From NCBI GenBank assembly GCA_930367215.1, contig OV884056.1:43772308-43836307 (forward strand): 64,000 bases of DNA, written 5' to 3'. Made by a program: the position numbers and the translations under genes. Shown piece by piece: positions 48,530-60,520 of the stretch (position 1 is its first letter; every line of letters starts with the position of its first letter). The notes under the pieces are model-generated. The model saw nothing but the letters and a program-made list of their open reading frames with translations. It had not been told where the DNA came from and made no database searches. This DNA comes from Pollenia angustigena (taxonomy: Eukaryota; Arthropoda; Insecta; Diptera; Polleniidae).

Positions 48530-49689
48530 TAAGTTTATTTCCGATTCCATTAGGAATATTTTGAAATAAAAAAACTATAATGAGAAGTACATTTTTAAAA
48601 ACCATCTTTAATGTTTAAAAAAAGCTCTCCTATAAAACTTAAAAAAATACTTAATCACTTTCTGCCACAGATATAGTAACGGATATACCAAATTTTTTTA
48701 GCAATAATTGAAATGTTAGGAATTTTGATCTTAGATATTAGAGTTATTTCCGCTTAAGTGAGTTTCTAAAACTGCACTACTTTTTACGCAATTAAACGGG
48801 AACTGAATTAAGCAGTGATCGGTTAATTGAATCGCCTACGCAATTAAAACGAAAATCGCTTAATTGAGCAAGATGTGCAATAAAGCGAAACACCCGTTTG
48901 TAGATAGAAAATAAAATTCATTTCTTTATTTATTAAGTTAAAAATGGTTTAGGTTTTTTTAAACAAAAAAAAAAAAATCAGGTACGTTCATCGTATAAAC
49001 TTTCTCGCCGCAAAATAATTTTATTACGTTTGTGAAGCAAAAACACATTAAATAGACGGAAACAATTAACCGAAACATTTTCTCTTGTTTTTCGCAATGC
49101 GGTCTTATTTTGCGAAATATTAAGCGGGTGACGCAATTAAACGGAACTCAACTAAACGGGTATTTTTACATAGACAGTTATACTGAATGATTTCGTTCCA
49201 AGATTTTTAGTGCAATAAAACGGGAAACTCAATTAAGCGCGGCTCAATCAACCGAAAATAACTGTTGTAGCATTTTATTGGATAAAACCATAATCAGCTC
49301 AACAAAACAACCACAATACTAATTATTAGTGTCCGACCGAACACACTTTTTGAGACCGAACCCGAACTTCGGTAAATTTTGACAAGTTCGGCTGAACCCG
49401 AACCCGAACTTTTTGTTAATAACTCTGAACAATTTGTACTTTTTTTAATGTAATTATTTAAAACAAGATACAATTTCGGGAAATTATTACATTTTGTTAA
49501 TAAATAACCCAATATAATATTTGGTTTTATCTTTTATTATAAAACGTTATAAAACTTAAGGGTTGAAAACTTATGACAAACTGAGAAAAAATATTTTTTC
49601 AACTACAAATTATAAAACAAATTTCTCAAACTAATTCGATAAAGTATTTACTTTGAAACTAAAGTAGAATTGAACAAAGTACTTCCAAC
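48530..49689. other. Intergenic, nothing firm
   Basis: Contains repeated phrases on CAATTAAACGG / AATTAAGCG (48790-49260), likely degenerate mobile DNA, and a CCGAACCCGAAC run near 49350-49410. No gene recognised. Confidence 0.3.
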
Positions 49690-49877
49690 CAAGGCCCATC
49701 TATCAGGTCTGCTTACTTGTACAAAAACAAAAAACTTTTTCTTTTAAGCTGTCAAAAACTTACTACCACATATACAAAGCAAAAGGAAAAAACGTGTATG
49801 TAAACAACTTTTGAAAGCTCAAAAGAACGAAAACAATGATCATCAGGCTTCTTGCGCAGACCTTTTCAATGGGCCTT
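49690..49877. mobile_element. Intact MITE with AAGGCCCAT ends
   Basis: Ends AAGGCCCATCTATCAGGTCT and the complement of AAGGCCCATTGAAAAGGTCT; 188 bp. It is the uninterrupted partner of the damaged copy at 13238-13396 and shows the CAG into which that copy was hit. Confidence 0.7.
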
Positions 49878-50799
49878 GCTTCCAACAAACGCCACCTCAA
49901 TGTAAATTCCTCTATCATTAATAAATTACAAAATTAATAACGAAATAACAAATCAAAATTAACATTAGTTTAAATTTAAAAATTTAAAGGTGTTTGGCAC
50001 AAGTCAAAAAAATATACTAAATGTTATACTGAGCTAAAAGACTATTTCAGATGTCTTCAGTAAAATTGTATGGCGAGTTTTTTCTTAGAATATATTAACT
50101 CTCAAACACTCATTTTAAGCGGTAATTTTTGTCCTCTTTCCCAACTCTTACACAAAAGTATATTAAAACGGTACTTTTAAGGGTTAAAATGTTCTGCAAA
50201 TATTTTTTGCACTTTAGTGTGAAAATTATAGTTTGGAACACGTATACTTACTGCTGTGTATTGAGTTGTTGGCTTTTAATTTTTTTTGCTTTTGCTTTTA
50301 CTACTTTTTTCTTACGGCAATGAAGAGAGAAGAGAATGGGAGAGTAAGAGAGAAATTTATATTGTACATTTTTGTTTGAGAAATTTGCTGCATTCACCAA
50401 ACAGTGGCGTGTAGAGCAAAACAATACTTAATAAACTTTAAAAAGAGTTGATATGGAGCAAAATTAATGCTTAATATCATGGAAAAAATTTCGTGAAACG
50501 GGCTTTGGATTCAGAAAGGGGTTATTCAAAATTTATATATCCTATAATGGTCGGTTGGTCAAACCAATAATGAGCTGACGTAATGTAAAAAAATGTTTTT
50601 TTTTTCTAAATATTAAAGATTTTACATCTTTTCTAATTGTAATAACTCATTTTGTATATTATATCGACTTAAGCTACTTTTCCATATGACCACAGATTAA
50701 TTCACGAAAAGTTCTTTTTATGAAATTAATATGATTTATTTTGATTTTTCAAAAAAACATCAAGTGAAGGGCCAAGTGTCAATATTTAAAATTTTAATA
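49878..50799. other. Intergenic, nothing recognised
   Basis: AT-rich DNA without a recognisable gene or element ends. Confidence 0.3.
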
Positions 50800-51125
50800 C
50801 AGTCAAATCCCGATAATTCGTACCCCGATAAATCGTAATTCCCGATAGTTCGAAAAATCTCATTAATTCGTAAAATTTCCATACATTTTGGTCTCCGCTA
50901 ATTCGTAATTTTTTTTTTTTTTAAATAAAACCTTCTTTACCTCTTTTAAATCGTAATTGTTTTCTAACTACCACTTATAATTCGTATTAAAAACAACAGA
51001 AACATGAAAAAAATGATTTTTTGTTCACCGTTTTTTTGCGTAGGTTTTTGCTTGTGTGTGTGTTTATTTTCTTAAGATCAGTTTTTTACATGAATAAAAA
51101 AGGGAAATTTTAAAGCGCACAATTA

Positions 51126-51735
51126 GTTGTGAAGAGGGTATATTAAGTTTGTCATTCCGTGTGAAACTTTTTTATTATTCACCTCAGACCCCATAAAGTA
51201 TATATATTCTGGGTCCTTGAGTAATTCTAAGTCGATTTAGCCATGTCCGTCTGTCCGTCTGTTGAAAACACGCTCACTTTCGAACAACTCAAAAAAATGA
51301 ACAAACTTAATGCCAAATTGCTTGTAGTTATCCTAAGCAGTTTGGGATTGAAATCCAGCAAAATCGCGTTAGTAGGGCCAGAGCTATGAATCAAAATGTG
51401 GAACCACCACCTAAAAAAATTGATAATTTTGTTACAAAAAATAACATAAATGCTGGAACTAGGCACGGAATGAGATAAGATTTTGCAAAAATTTGTTTTA
51501 TTTGACTGGAAATCACGCTGTTAAATTTCGTGAAGATCCGTCCATAATTTACCCTAGGCCCCATATAAACCCTACTACCGGAAAACAGTTTAGTCGCCTA
51601 AAACCATAATTAATAACAAATCGTTACAGTTTAAGATAATAATAACACCATACAGATATTACTCCTTAAAAATTGGAACTGTCGGTGGAGGGTATCAAAG
51701 ATTCGGTACAGCCGAATATAGCACTCTAACTTGTT
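51126..51735. repeat. Dispersed GTCCGTCTG element, copy 1
   Basis: From TTGTGAAGAGGGTATATTAA to CACTCTAACTTGTT. It contains the fly-typical phrases GACCCCATAAAGTATATATA and GTCCGTCTGTCCGTCTGTTG. Nearly identical to 53447-54369 except for a tandem expansion there. Class not known to me. Nested in the pogo-like element. Confidence 0.7.
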
Positions 51736-51852
51736 ATTTTATGTATTTATTTGCATTTCATTTTTTACATTGTTCATTATGTTTTTTTATCGTTTTAGTA
51801 AATAAATTAAAAAACCCCGTTAATTCGTATTTATTTTATTTTAAACCCGTTC

Positions 51853-52222
51853 CCTGCAAATAATAGGACCAGTCTAAACACGCGAGTAAAGAGTAGTCCA
51901 CAAGGGACCAGGACTAGTCCAAAACTAACCCAAACGTATGGAAAAAACCTGGTCTATTTAACATTACAATGTCCTAGGAGAGGACCATATAACCCACCTT
52001 TGGACCACTAAGGATTAGTTTTAAAACTACTCCATGGTATACTCAAGAGGACTAGTTTTGAAGTCGTTTAAAAACGAAAGCATGTCGTTAAAAAACGAAG
52101 ACATGTCGTCTCACTACAAACACTTTAACAATGACATGGTCCATGCTTGCATTACATCGGACCAGTCCATAGAGTAGTCCATTTTATCAAAATGGATTAG
52201 GTGGTCCAATTTTATTTGCAGG
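51853..52222. mobile_element. MITE with CCCTGCAAATAATAGGACC ends
   Basis: CCCTGCAAATAATAGGACCA on the left; GGTCCAATTTTATTTGCAGG then G on the right, inverted copies. GGACCAGT/ACTAGTCC phrases recur inside. Nested in the pogo-like element. No clear target duplication. Confidence 0.65.
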
Positions 52223-52310
52223 GTTAAATCGAAACCCCGCTAAAACGAAAACCCCTCTAGTTCGTAAGATGACAGATCCCTTGCGATTACGAATTGACGG
52301 GAGTCCACTG

Positions 52311-53429
52311 TACTTTATTTTTATGTTTGTGTGGCTTATTTGGCCCCTTAATATTTAAGTACATGATTTGAATCCGAAATAAATTTAACAAAAATAGAGG
52401 TTTTCATTTTACAATTAATAAGAATAAAAAACAGTTTTTAAATCTATTATAAGTATTAATTGCATACACACATAAATTTTAACGAACCTTAAACCTGTTT
52501 TACTTTCAGGTCCTGCAGTTTATTGATGGAATCCAAAACAAAAGAAAATCTTTGAATTTTCAAAAATGTGCAAAATTAATTTCAAAATGAATTTAATAAT
52601 ATATATTTTTTTTAATAATTAATTTCTAAGTATTTCTTTTAATTTAAATGAAAAAAGTTTAGTAATTTAAATTTATGACGTGCTGGGTACGTTATTTTTA
52701 AACGTATAAATTTATTTCCCGTTTTTCTTTTCTTATTTATTATTTTATTTTAACACAGTTTTCTTAAAAAAAAAAAGAAACAAACGACAGTTGTATTTAA
52801 ACTAATTTCTTCATAAATCTTTCTTAAAAAAAATCTTTGTGAACTAAAACTTATTTTTTGTCTTACTCTTAAATATGCATTTGAATAAAGCGAAGTTTTT
52901 TTTTTTAAAGTTTACAAACAAAAATTAAATTTTTTCTTTATTTAAAAAATTATAAAAAATTAAACATACATTAATTTAAATTATAGTAAAACTCTCGTAG
53001 ACTTGACCTGTGTTCTCATATTTTTTTTCTGTTTGAAAAAGAAAATATACTTTTTGTAGGTATTTTGCATTTTGTTCACAAAATTACAATTCAGCATAAT
53101 TTTGTGTTGGTGAAATGTTTACATTTTTTTTGATTTATTTTAGTTTTTATAAGCTCCCAAAAAAATTAAGGTTGACTGCTGATTGTTGCATTTTGTTGCG
53201 TTCCAAATACTGTATGGTCGAAAGTCACTTTGTTCAGATAGTTTTTGTTGGGCAGTAAAATTTACACTTTAATAAAAATATGTTGGTTGCAATGTTAATG
53301 CGCCGTGTGTGGGTTGTGTAACTAATTAATAATAGGCAAATCATTCGGACAGCTCTTTAATGGAATTTTAAGAAAATTTGTTTAAAAATCCAAAAAACAG
53401 TTTTGGGCGGGGAAGCTGATCCTGCTTCA
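52311..53429. other. Intergenic, nothing recognised
   Basis: AT-rich, many T and A runs. No reading frame with protein similarity and no clear repeat ends. Confidence 0.3.
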
Positions 53430-54369
53430 TTATACCCTCCACCACAATTTGTTGTGAAGAGGGTATATTAAGTTTGTCATTCCGTGTGAAACTTTTTTAT
53501 TATTCATCTCAGACCCCATAAAGTATATATATTCTGGGTCCTTTAGAAATTCTAAGTCGATTTAGCCATATCCGTCTGTCTGTCCGTCTGTTGAAAACAC
53601 GCTCACTTTCGAATAACTCAAAAGAAATGAACAAACTTGGTGCCAAATTGCTTGTAGTTATCCTAAGCAGTTTGGGATTGAAATCCAGCAAAATCGCTTC
53701 AGTAGGACCAGAGCTATGAATCAAAATGTGGAACCACCACCTAAAAAAATTGATAATTTTGTTACAAAAAATAACATAAATGCTGGAACTAGGCACGGAA
53801 TGAGATAAGATTTTGCAAAAATTTGTTTTATTTGACTGGAAATCACGCTGTTAAATTTCGTGAAGATCCGTCCATAATTTACCCTAAGCCCCATATACAC
53901 ACTACTCCCGGAAAACAGTTTAGTACGCCTAAAACCGAAAAAATTACGCTAGCGTAACAAAATTTAGTACGTCACAGTTTTTTAGGACTAGAAATAACAT
54001 TGTGAATTTTCGTGACGATCGGTCCATAATTTACCTTAGGCCCCATATAAACCCTACTACCGGAAAACAGTTTAGTACGCCTAAAACCGTAAAAAATAAC
54101 GCTAGCGTAACAAAATTTGGTACGCCACAGTTTTTTAGGACTAGAAATAACATTGTGAATTTTCGTGACGATCGGTCCATAATTTACCTTAGGCCCCATA
54201 TAAACCCTACTACCGGAAAACAGTTTAGTCGCCTTAAACCATAATTAATAACAAATCGTCACAGTTTAAGATAATAATAACATCATACAGATATTACTCC
54301 TTAAACATTGGAACTGTCGGTGGAGGGTATCAAAGATTCGGCACAGCCGAATACAGCACTCTAACTTGT
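53430..54369. repeat. Dispersed GTCCGTCTG element, copy 2, expanded
   Basis: Starts TATACCCTCCACCACAATTT and ends CACTCTAACTTGTT. GAAAACAGTTTAGT recurs at 53911, 54063 and 54216, so a 152-153-bp unit is present about three times; copy 1 has it once. Reading frames across the array repeat the same peptide on each strand and are not genes. Confidence 0.75.
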
Positions 54370-55435
54370 TTTTATATTTTTTTAAATGCCTTCTTCTTCA
54401 GTGCGTTTTGCGTTTCATTTCCCACTGACAGTTACAGTTTTGCGGTTTCCATTAGCCATATGCAATCGTTTTTATACTTTTTTAACTTTTTTTGTCTGGT
54501 GAATGACTAACCATATGGGCAAATCCAAGAAATAGTCCATTAATGTCACTAAATACATACTATGTATAAGTTGAAGTTATCTCTTTTGAAAGACCAACAA
54601 ATGTTCATGTTTCAATCGGAAAACGTTTGCGAATGTAGCGTTTGCCCATATCGTTACCTAGAACGCAAAAGACCCTATCTTACATTTTGAAAATGTAGGA
54701 GAAGCAAAAAGCTATTGAATATGATGTATTGATAAATTGCTTTAAACTGTTTATAATAAATTTTTTTTTTATTTTTTTTGGTAAAATCTACCAGTTGTTC
54801 TGACAACGTTGCATATTATGCAAACTGTTAGTTGGGTCTTTAAGCGTTTTTCATATAGTCTTTAGTAGATAGGGCCGTTTGTTTTTTGTTAATAAAATAC
54901 AAAGCTAATTTTGGTCGAAGGGTTCAAAGGATTATTATTGAAACTTAGAAGCTTCAACAGCTTATCCGACAAAAGAAATTATTTAACGTCAAAACAATTT
55001 AATAAAGCCATTCACCCCTATCGTGAATAAAAATGTGTTGTCTTGTCCCCCGAAAATGGATGGGCAAAAGCAAAATTTCTATGAATAAAATTGTTAAGGT
55101 TTTTTTTTTAAACGACAGGAGTGTTTAAGTACAACAGCTTACGCCTGATGTGCAAAATGCAAGGAACGAAAGGATAATGTCGAAAACTGTAAAACTGTAA
55201 CGTGGTACAGTTGTGCGACGCCAAACTGTTAACCAATGTGGACGAAATGTTAAACGAGGCGGCCTGAGTTTGCTGATGATGTTTAAAAGCAGAAGCCTTT
55301 ATTTATTATGTTTTTGACAATTGCTTGTGCGGCATCTGCGTTATAGTTTATGTTAGGACATTTAAATTTTCATTTGCAGCACAAAGATGGATTCACGAAG
55401 ATGCACTGTGTCAAAACTTTTAAGCAATTTCTGAC
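54370..55435. other. Intergenic, nothing firm
   Basis: No gene recognised. The phrase TTCACCCCTATCGTGAATA near 55011 resembles ends of the 6474/37619 MITE family. Confidence 0.3.
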
Positions 55436-55620
55436 AATCGCAAAACGCTTAACATTTGCGAAGCTGACTTGATATCACAAGACGTTTGGCGACTTCAAAT
55501 TGCAAAAGTGTCCTCAAGGGAACTAGAATATTATTAAGAAACTATGGCAGATCGTAAGCAAAACGCACGAGTTTCAGAACACCATAAAATAATTCTAGCT
55601 TTTTGCGATCTTACATTTAA
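55436..55620. repeat. MITE family GGGCATGTTCT, copy 2 (truncated)
   Basis: Begins in CTGACAATCGCAAAACGCTT and runs to TTTTTGCGATCTTACA; both outer ends seen in the 48286 copy are missing or decayed. Confidence 0.6.
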
Positions 55621-55754
55621 ATATAACGTGTTACAAGTAACACACAACCTGTGTTCTTTAATCTACTACAAAAAACCAGACAGTCGTTTACGACAACGGC
55701 AACCACAATAAGGCTGATTATGTGGTATTAATAAACTTTTGTTTATCGATGTCT

Positions 55755-56110
55755 AAAGCCTAGATTACACTATCTCACAAGTCTTACGTATTCCATAATA
55801 CTTTGTGAGATAGAAATCTAATGATTTTTGTTGCGACTGTCAAAAAATCTAATGTAACATGACAGTTTGTGTTCACACCATCACACAAAGTATAAACACT
55901 CACACATGAAATAAAATTCAACCCTGATCCAATGAAAAATATTATTGTTTAGAAATTTTTCAAAAAACGAAGAAGTCGTATGGGATGTCAAACTTTTTTC
56001 TTAATACTTGTCATTTTCGTGACACATTGCATTCACACTATCACACTTTGTCATATTACTTCAGTTTTTGACATGTATTAATACAAAGTATAATAGTGTA
56101 ATCTATCCTT
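55755..56110. repeat. MITE with AAGCCTAGATTACACTA ends
   Basis: AAGCCTAGATTACACTATCT on the left; ATAGTGTAATCTATCCTT on the right, inverted. A diverged copy in the opposite orientation is at about 59881-60210 (ends ...TAGTGTAAACTAGCCTT). Confidence 0.65.
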
Positions 56111-56497
56111 AAGAAACATTGCATACACAGAAAAGTTATTAAAAAAAAAAACCTCTAGACTGGAGCAATTTCGACATACTTGTACCATCATTCATAACAT
56201 CGTCGGATTTTTCACAAATCGCTCCTTTACTGCAACATAATGAAATCTCAAAAAAAAAAAAAAAAAAATCAAACTTGGCAAAATGCGATTAAAGTTTTTA
56301 AAATGTACCCTTATATACATATTTAGTAAATTATAGGTTCAGTTAATTTCGCAAAAATCTAAAAATTATATTTACGATTTTTGAATGTGGACGCGATTTT
56401 TTAATTTTTCTTTTTCGCTAAAGTATTTTACATAAAGCATTAATGGCCACCATTTTGAAATATTCGGAACTACAATCAACTGATTGCAAACATATAC

Positions 56498-56624
56498 AAC
56501 CCACTTATGAATAAAAATTCCGCGGGAGTTTTCTACCTTCTCCCATTTTTACTATTACATTTAAAATGGAAAAATAGAAGAATGGAGAAAACTCCCAGGG
56601 AATTTTTTCATAATTGGGTTGATA
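56498..56624. repeat. Palindromic MITE, sibling of 43030-43141
   Basis: CAACCCACTTATGAATAAAA and its near complement at the ends; GGGAGTTTTCT and AGAAAACTCCC-like inner arms. 127 bp. Confidence 0.65.
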
Positions 56625-56766
56625 ATGAAAATATGGGATCAAATGTATCTTCAAATAAATTTTCTTCATTTTCATCACGCCATTTTTCCTTAAATTTAAA
56701 TTGTTGTATCAAGATTTGACGATGAAGCCAACCATTTTGTGACAAAGGTTGTTTTTGTTGTAACAG

Positions 56767-58344
56767 GGGGGTTATTATGTAATACGATTCGAAAGAAAAG
56801 ATTTACGAATTCGTACAAATGGTATTATGTAGTACGTTTTTCGAAAATTTATTTTCGAACGTTCGGAAATATTTTATTTTTGCGGGATTTTTTTTACCCC
56901 TTTTCGTAAATTAAAAATTACCCTTTTACAATTGCAACTATGTAATACGAAAGCAAATGTCAGTTCATTTAAATTGTTCGTAAATTATTCGAAAGTGGCT
57001 GTGCTTGCGAAAACGATAAAAAATTTAAAAATGTAAGTAAGTAAATAAAACTTTTTACAAAAACTGTAAAATACAATAAAAAACATAAGATATCCTCTAT
57101 ATTTAGAACTGTGAGTGACTTGAAATCACAATTTATACCATGTGTTTGTTGTCACAACTCTTTTTGTTTTAAGTCTGAAAATTTTTATACATAGCAATTT
57201 TTTTAAATGCTTTAGAGAAAGCTCATACAAAGCAATGTTTACAAAACCAAGACAGTATTAGGTGATGGTTGATTTTATGGTTGCACATGTAGATTTAGCA
57301 AAGGGCCACCTAAATGTTGCAAATGCTAAAAGCAAGTCGAAGGATTTGTGGCAAATACTGTCAAAGGATTAAGATGCGGTTGGTCCACCGTATAGGGAAT
57401 TGGAAAAAAGTGAGTTTTCATTTAATCGATTTTGTGTTAACTATTCTTACAAATGTGCTTTGTTACTAGGTATGGGAAGACTATAAACAACACGCTAAAG
57501 TTAAATGTCTGTTTTCGGTTGAAGTATAAATGCTCATCGTTACTTGGCCTTATTAATTGAATGTGAGTGCAGTCTACTGCTCCAAGTATTCCACATTAAT
57601 TAAAAACAAAATATCTTTTCGTCTCCTTTTTCTTCTTCTGTCATTTCAAAGATAATATGCTTCGGGCAAAGATTTGGTTCGATTATTTCACACACCTCAG
57701 ATAAGCATATGGAAATTGATGGGTGTGAAAGTCCCACAAAGCGATCTTGGCCAATCTGATGTTGGTATCCAACTAGTGCCAAACATTATAATGTGACAGC
57801 TAATTTTTTCAAAGGTGCAATGACTGTCGATCTTTCAGGTGGCTCTAAATCGCCTTTTATTCAATTGTAGATATACATAAATGAATTTTTATTAAGCCGA
57901 AAGTTTTTACGAAACTAAAATTAGTATTTTTATGATTAAATTTCATAATTAAAAAAATGTTTCTTACTCTTTCTGCAATTGCATCACTTTCTTTATCGCT
58001 ATATTCCAACCACAATGCAACAGAATCCATGTTCTTAAACCGTTATTTTTTTATTAATAATTATTTGTTATTTTATTTTGTTTGGAAGTTTTCATTTATA
58101 TGTACGTTTTGCGGAAAATTTAACGTTTTTTTTAAACGCTTGTTTTTCAAAAAAGTTCTGTCAATATTGACAGGTACTGTCAAATTTATTGTGTATAAAT
58201 TTGGCAGCACTTTGTTTTTCCCTTTTTTCAACAAATACAAAACTGTGGTGCTTTCGAACGGATTAGAAAATACCATTTCATTTTCGATACGGAAATTTCT
58301 TTCGAAAGGATTTTCGTTTCGAATCGAATTACATAATAGCCCCC
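56767..58344. mobile_element. PIF/Harbinger-like transposon relic with CAG duplication
   Basis: Ends GGGGGTTATTATGTAATACG and the complement of GGGGGCTATTATGTAATTCG, flanked by CAG on both sides (56764-56766, 58345-58347). It carries a broken PIF/Harbinger-type transposase on the minus strand (57470-57790). End sequence and target triplet link it to the MITEs at 26717, 26935, 28407 and 20224. Confidence 0.75.
57470..57790 (-). pseudogene. PIF/Harbinger transposase fragment
   Basis: The minus-strand frame from 57782 reads GYQHQIGQDRFVGLSHPSIS then ICLSEVCEII...KHIIF, resembling the DNA-binding/helix-turn-helix part before the DDE domain of HARBI1-type transposases. After a frameshift near 57595 the next frame reads GILGAVDCTHIQLI then RPSNDEHLYFNRK, the first-aspartate block (VDxTH) and the downstream NRK. 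The remaining catalytic acidic residues were not found. It is inactive. Confidence 0.7.
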
Positions 58345-58403
58345 CAGATTGGCTGTCATCTGAAGTTCTTTTCTGCGAGTGATACAGCTGTTTTGCTGGA
58401 TTG

Positions 58404-58600
58404 ATAATCTTTGGCCGAGTGGCACTCGGATCGTTTCGGAGCGTAAGTTCAATCCAAAAGGGAATGGTCAGAAAGTTACGTTGTCCCATGCTGACGTCGG
58501 CATTGATCATCGGCGTCTTCAACGACTTCATCTTCGCTTTTAGAATAAGATTTGAGTAGAAAAAAATTGAAAAAAATAGGGAATGTATTAAATGTACCAA
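58404..58600 (+). mobile_element. tRNA-like SINE candidate
   Basis: A perfect pol III A box TGGCCGAGTGG at about 58413 and a B-box-like AGTTCAATCC about 35 bp later, then roughly 100 bp of body and an A-rich tail (AAAAAAATTGAAAAAAATAG, about 58559-58579). No cloverleaf can be completed. No target duplication established. Confidence 0.4.
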
Positions 58601-59079
58601 TGCTTTTTGTAAATTTATTGATCGACGCATTTTAAATATGTATATGCTATACTTTTCTCTCTTTCTTATGTGTCCATTCATCGTCAAAGGCAAAAATAAA
58701 GAGCATTTTTTTAATTTTTAATTGGAATCAAAGAGCACACAAATAATTCTGTTAAATACAAGAAAAAAAATTATTTCAAATTATGAGATCATATAAATGG
58801 TTCATATACACTATTTTACTTTGTATTAATACATCGTCAGCTCATTATTGGTATGACCTACTGACCAATTAAAAAAAAAATTGAGTTAGGCGTGAGTTAT
58901 ATAGATTTTGAATACCCCCTTTCTGAATCCAAAACATGTTTCATGCAATTTTTAATGGTTTCTTAGATATTAGGAATTAATAGTAAAAGCAAAAGCAAAA
59001 TAAAATGTCAACAACTTAGAACACAGCAGTAAGTATACTTAAGTCCCAAACCGAAAAACAAAATAAAAAACATTTGATT
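58601..59079. other. Intergenic, nothing recognised
   Basis: AT-rich DNA. The part from about 58820 to 58990 is similar to the complement of 50400-50600 (ACCAATAATGAGCTGACG / TCGTCAGCTCATTATTGGT), so the two stretches share an old repeat. Confidence 0.4.
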
Positions 59080-59245
59080 CCGTACGGAATGTGCGATTTG
59101 TTTCGCACTTTACTTAAGCAAATTACAGTTTCATAAAATTTAACAAAAAGTTCCCTTAAGTTCAACATAGTTTTACACATGTAATTTACATGCATTTGAT
59201 CAGTTGCTTAAGCCTCGTTGTTCACATTCTGGTTAGGCCTTTATG
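59080..59245. repeat. CTTAAGC-rich MITE, third copy
   Basis: Shares TGTGCGATTTGTTTCGCACT and AGTTGCTTAAGC with the copies at 32380-32640 and 34741-35171, ending GGCCTTTATG. The left end is unclear. Confidence 0.55.
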
Positions 59246-59880
59246 CAGCACAAAAAACTACTTTTTAGAAATAAATTTAGAAAATGGCGTATGCGGCACG
59301 GATATGGGCAGTTCCAGCGAAGATTCTGCTTAGCCAGAAGTAATTTAAATTGTTTCTAAAAAAAATTTCATATGTATGTATAGTTTTCTTTTTAATATTT
59401 TGGTGTGAAGTGCAACTGGTTCTACATTAAGTAACAAAAGGGATAACGGTTGAAAAACATCATCCTAAAATACCACCTTATTTGCATTCTGGCACCTTAA
59501 AACGAGCAAAGATTTTTAAATTTGATAGCTTGAAAAATTAATCTATATAAGTCCAAAGTTACCTAAAAATGGTTTTATACAAAACGTCTTGCTCAATTCG
59601 CAGTCTTATTCAGTTTTGTAATGCAAGTCAAAATCCACTTCCGTTTTTTTAACGTCACACCAGCGCATATTTTTGCTAATATCTGCAAGTCCGTCGATTG
59701 CTGTAATATTTTTTCTGAATATAGTGAACGTTCACAAAAATTAAATTTTTCGTCAAAACATATGACAGAAACAGTGGTGAAAATACAAAAAAATTTATCG
59801 GGTAATTTGCATAAAACTTCAAGTAAACCATCATTGTCGCTTTTCTCCGCTACGACTTCTCAAATAATACGTAAATTGTG
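59246..59880. other. Intergenic, nothing recognised
   Basis: An 86-codon frame at 59621-59881 has no similarity I can see and is probably chance. No repeat ends found. Confidence 0.3.
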
Positions 59881-60520
59881 ATTGTGTGAATGCAATGTGT
59901 TATGACAATGGCAATTATTACGAAAAAAAAATTTGACATCCCATACGACTTCATCGTTTTTTGAAATTTTTCTAAATAATATTACTTTTCATTTGGTCAG
60001 GGTTGCATGCTCATGAGTGAGAAAGTGCTCACCTCAGTGAACAATTGCACAATCCCATCCCAGATGTCAATCACCACCTACACCTCAACTGCAATCAACA
60101 TCCACTGGTTTTGTGAATACACTGGAGTGGATACAAACTAGATTTCTATCTCACATAATATTATGGAATACGTAAGACTTGTGTGGTAACTAGTGTAAAC
60201 TAGCCTTAAACCAACAACGATTGATCATTTAGAAACCACATTTAGAAAAAACATCCCTTATTTATACTAAATTTTGTCGCACTAACTCGCTCTAGGCTAA
60301 TATATTGCTAAATCTTTTTTCGCTATTTATTTATATGAGCTGAAGTGAAAAACTGAACTGATTTGGTTCTTTATATTTAATGCCATTTACGCCCAATTTT
60401 ATTGCCCTAGAATATGTGGCCACTTTTTTGCTAGAACTCTTAATCCAGTGAAAATTTATTTAGTGGATTGGTGATATTAAGGGTTACTTCTAGGGGTTAT
60501 TTTCACAAATGCAAGATAAA

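Larger units (their letters stand above)
50800..52310. mobile_element. pogo/Tigger-like element, non-autonomous
   Basis: Ends CAGTCAAATCCCGATAATTC and the complement of CAGTGGACTCCCGTCAATTC, flanked by TA on both sides. Subterminal AATTCGTA phrases are repeated. CAGT ends with a TA duplication fit the pogo/Tigger branch of Tc1/mariner. No transposase remains. It holds two further elements (51126-51735 and 51853-52222). Confidence 0.75.

Noticed and set aside
53972..54244. Overlapping frames on both strands with internal repeats
   Set aside because: By-products of the 153-bp tandem unit.
58073..58693. 206-codon minus-strand frame
   Set aside because: It crosses the right end of the Harbinger relic and the SINE-like segment; no coherent domain.
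59621..59881. 86-codon frame
   Set aside because: No similarity, no splice partners, surrounded by repeats.
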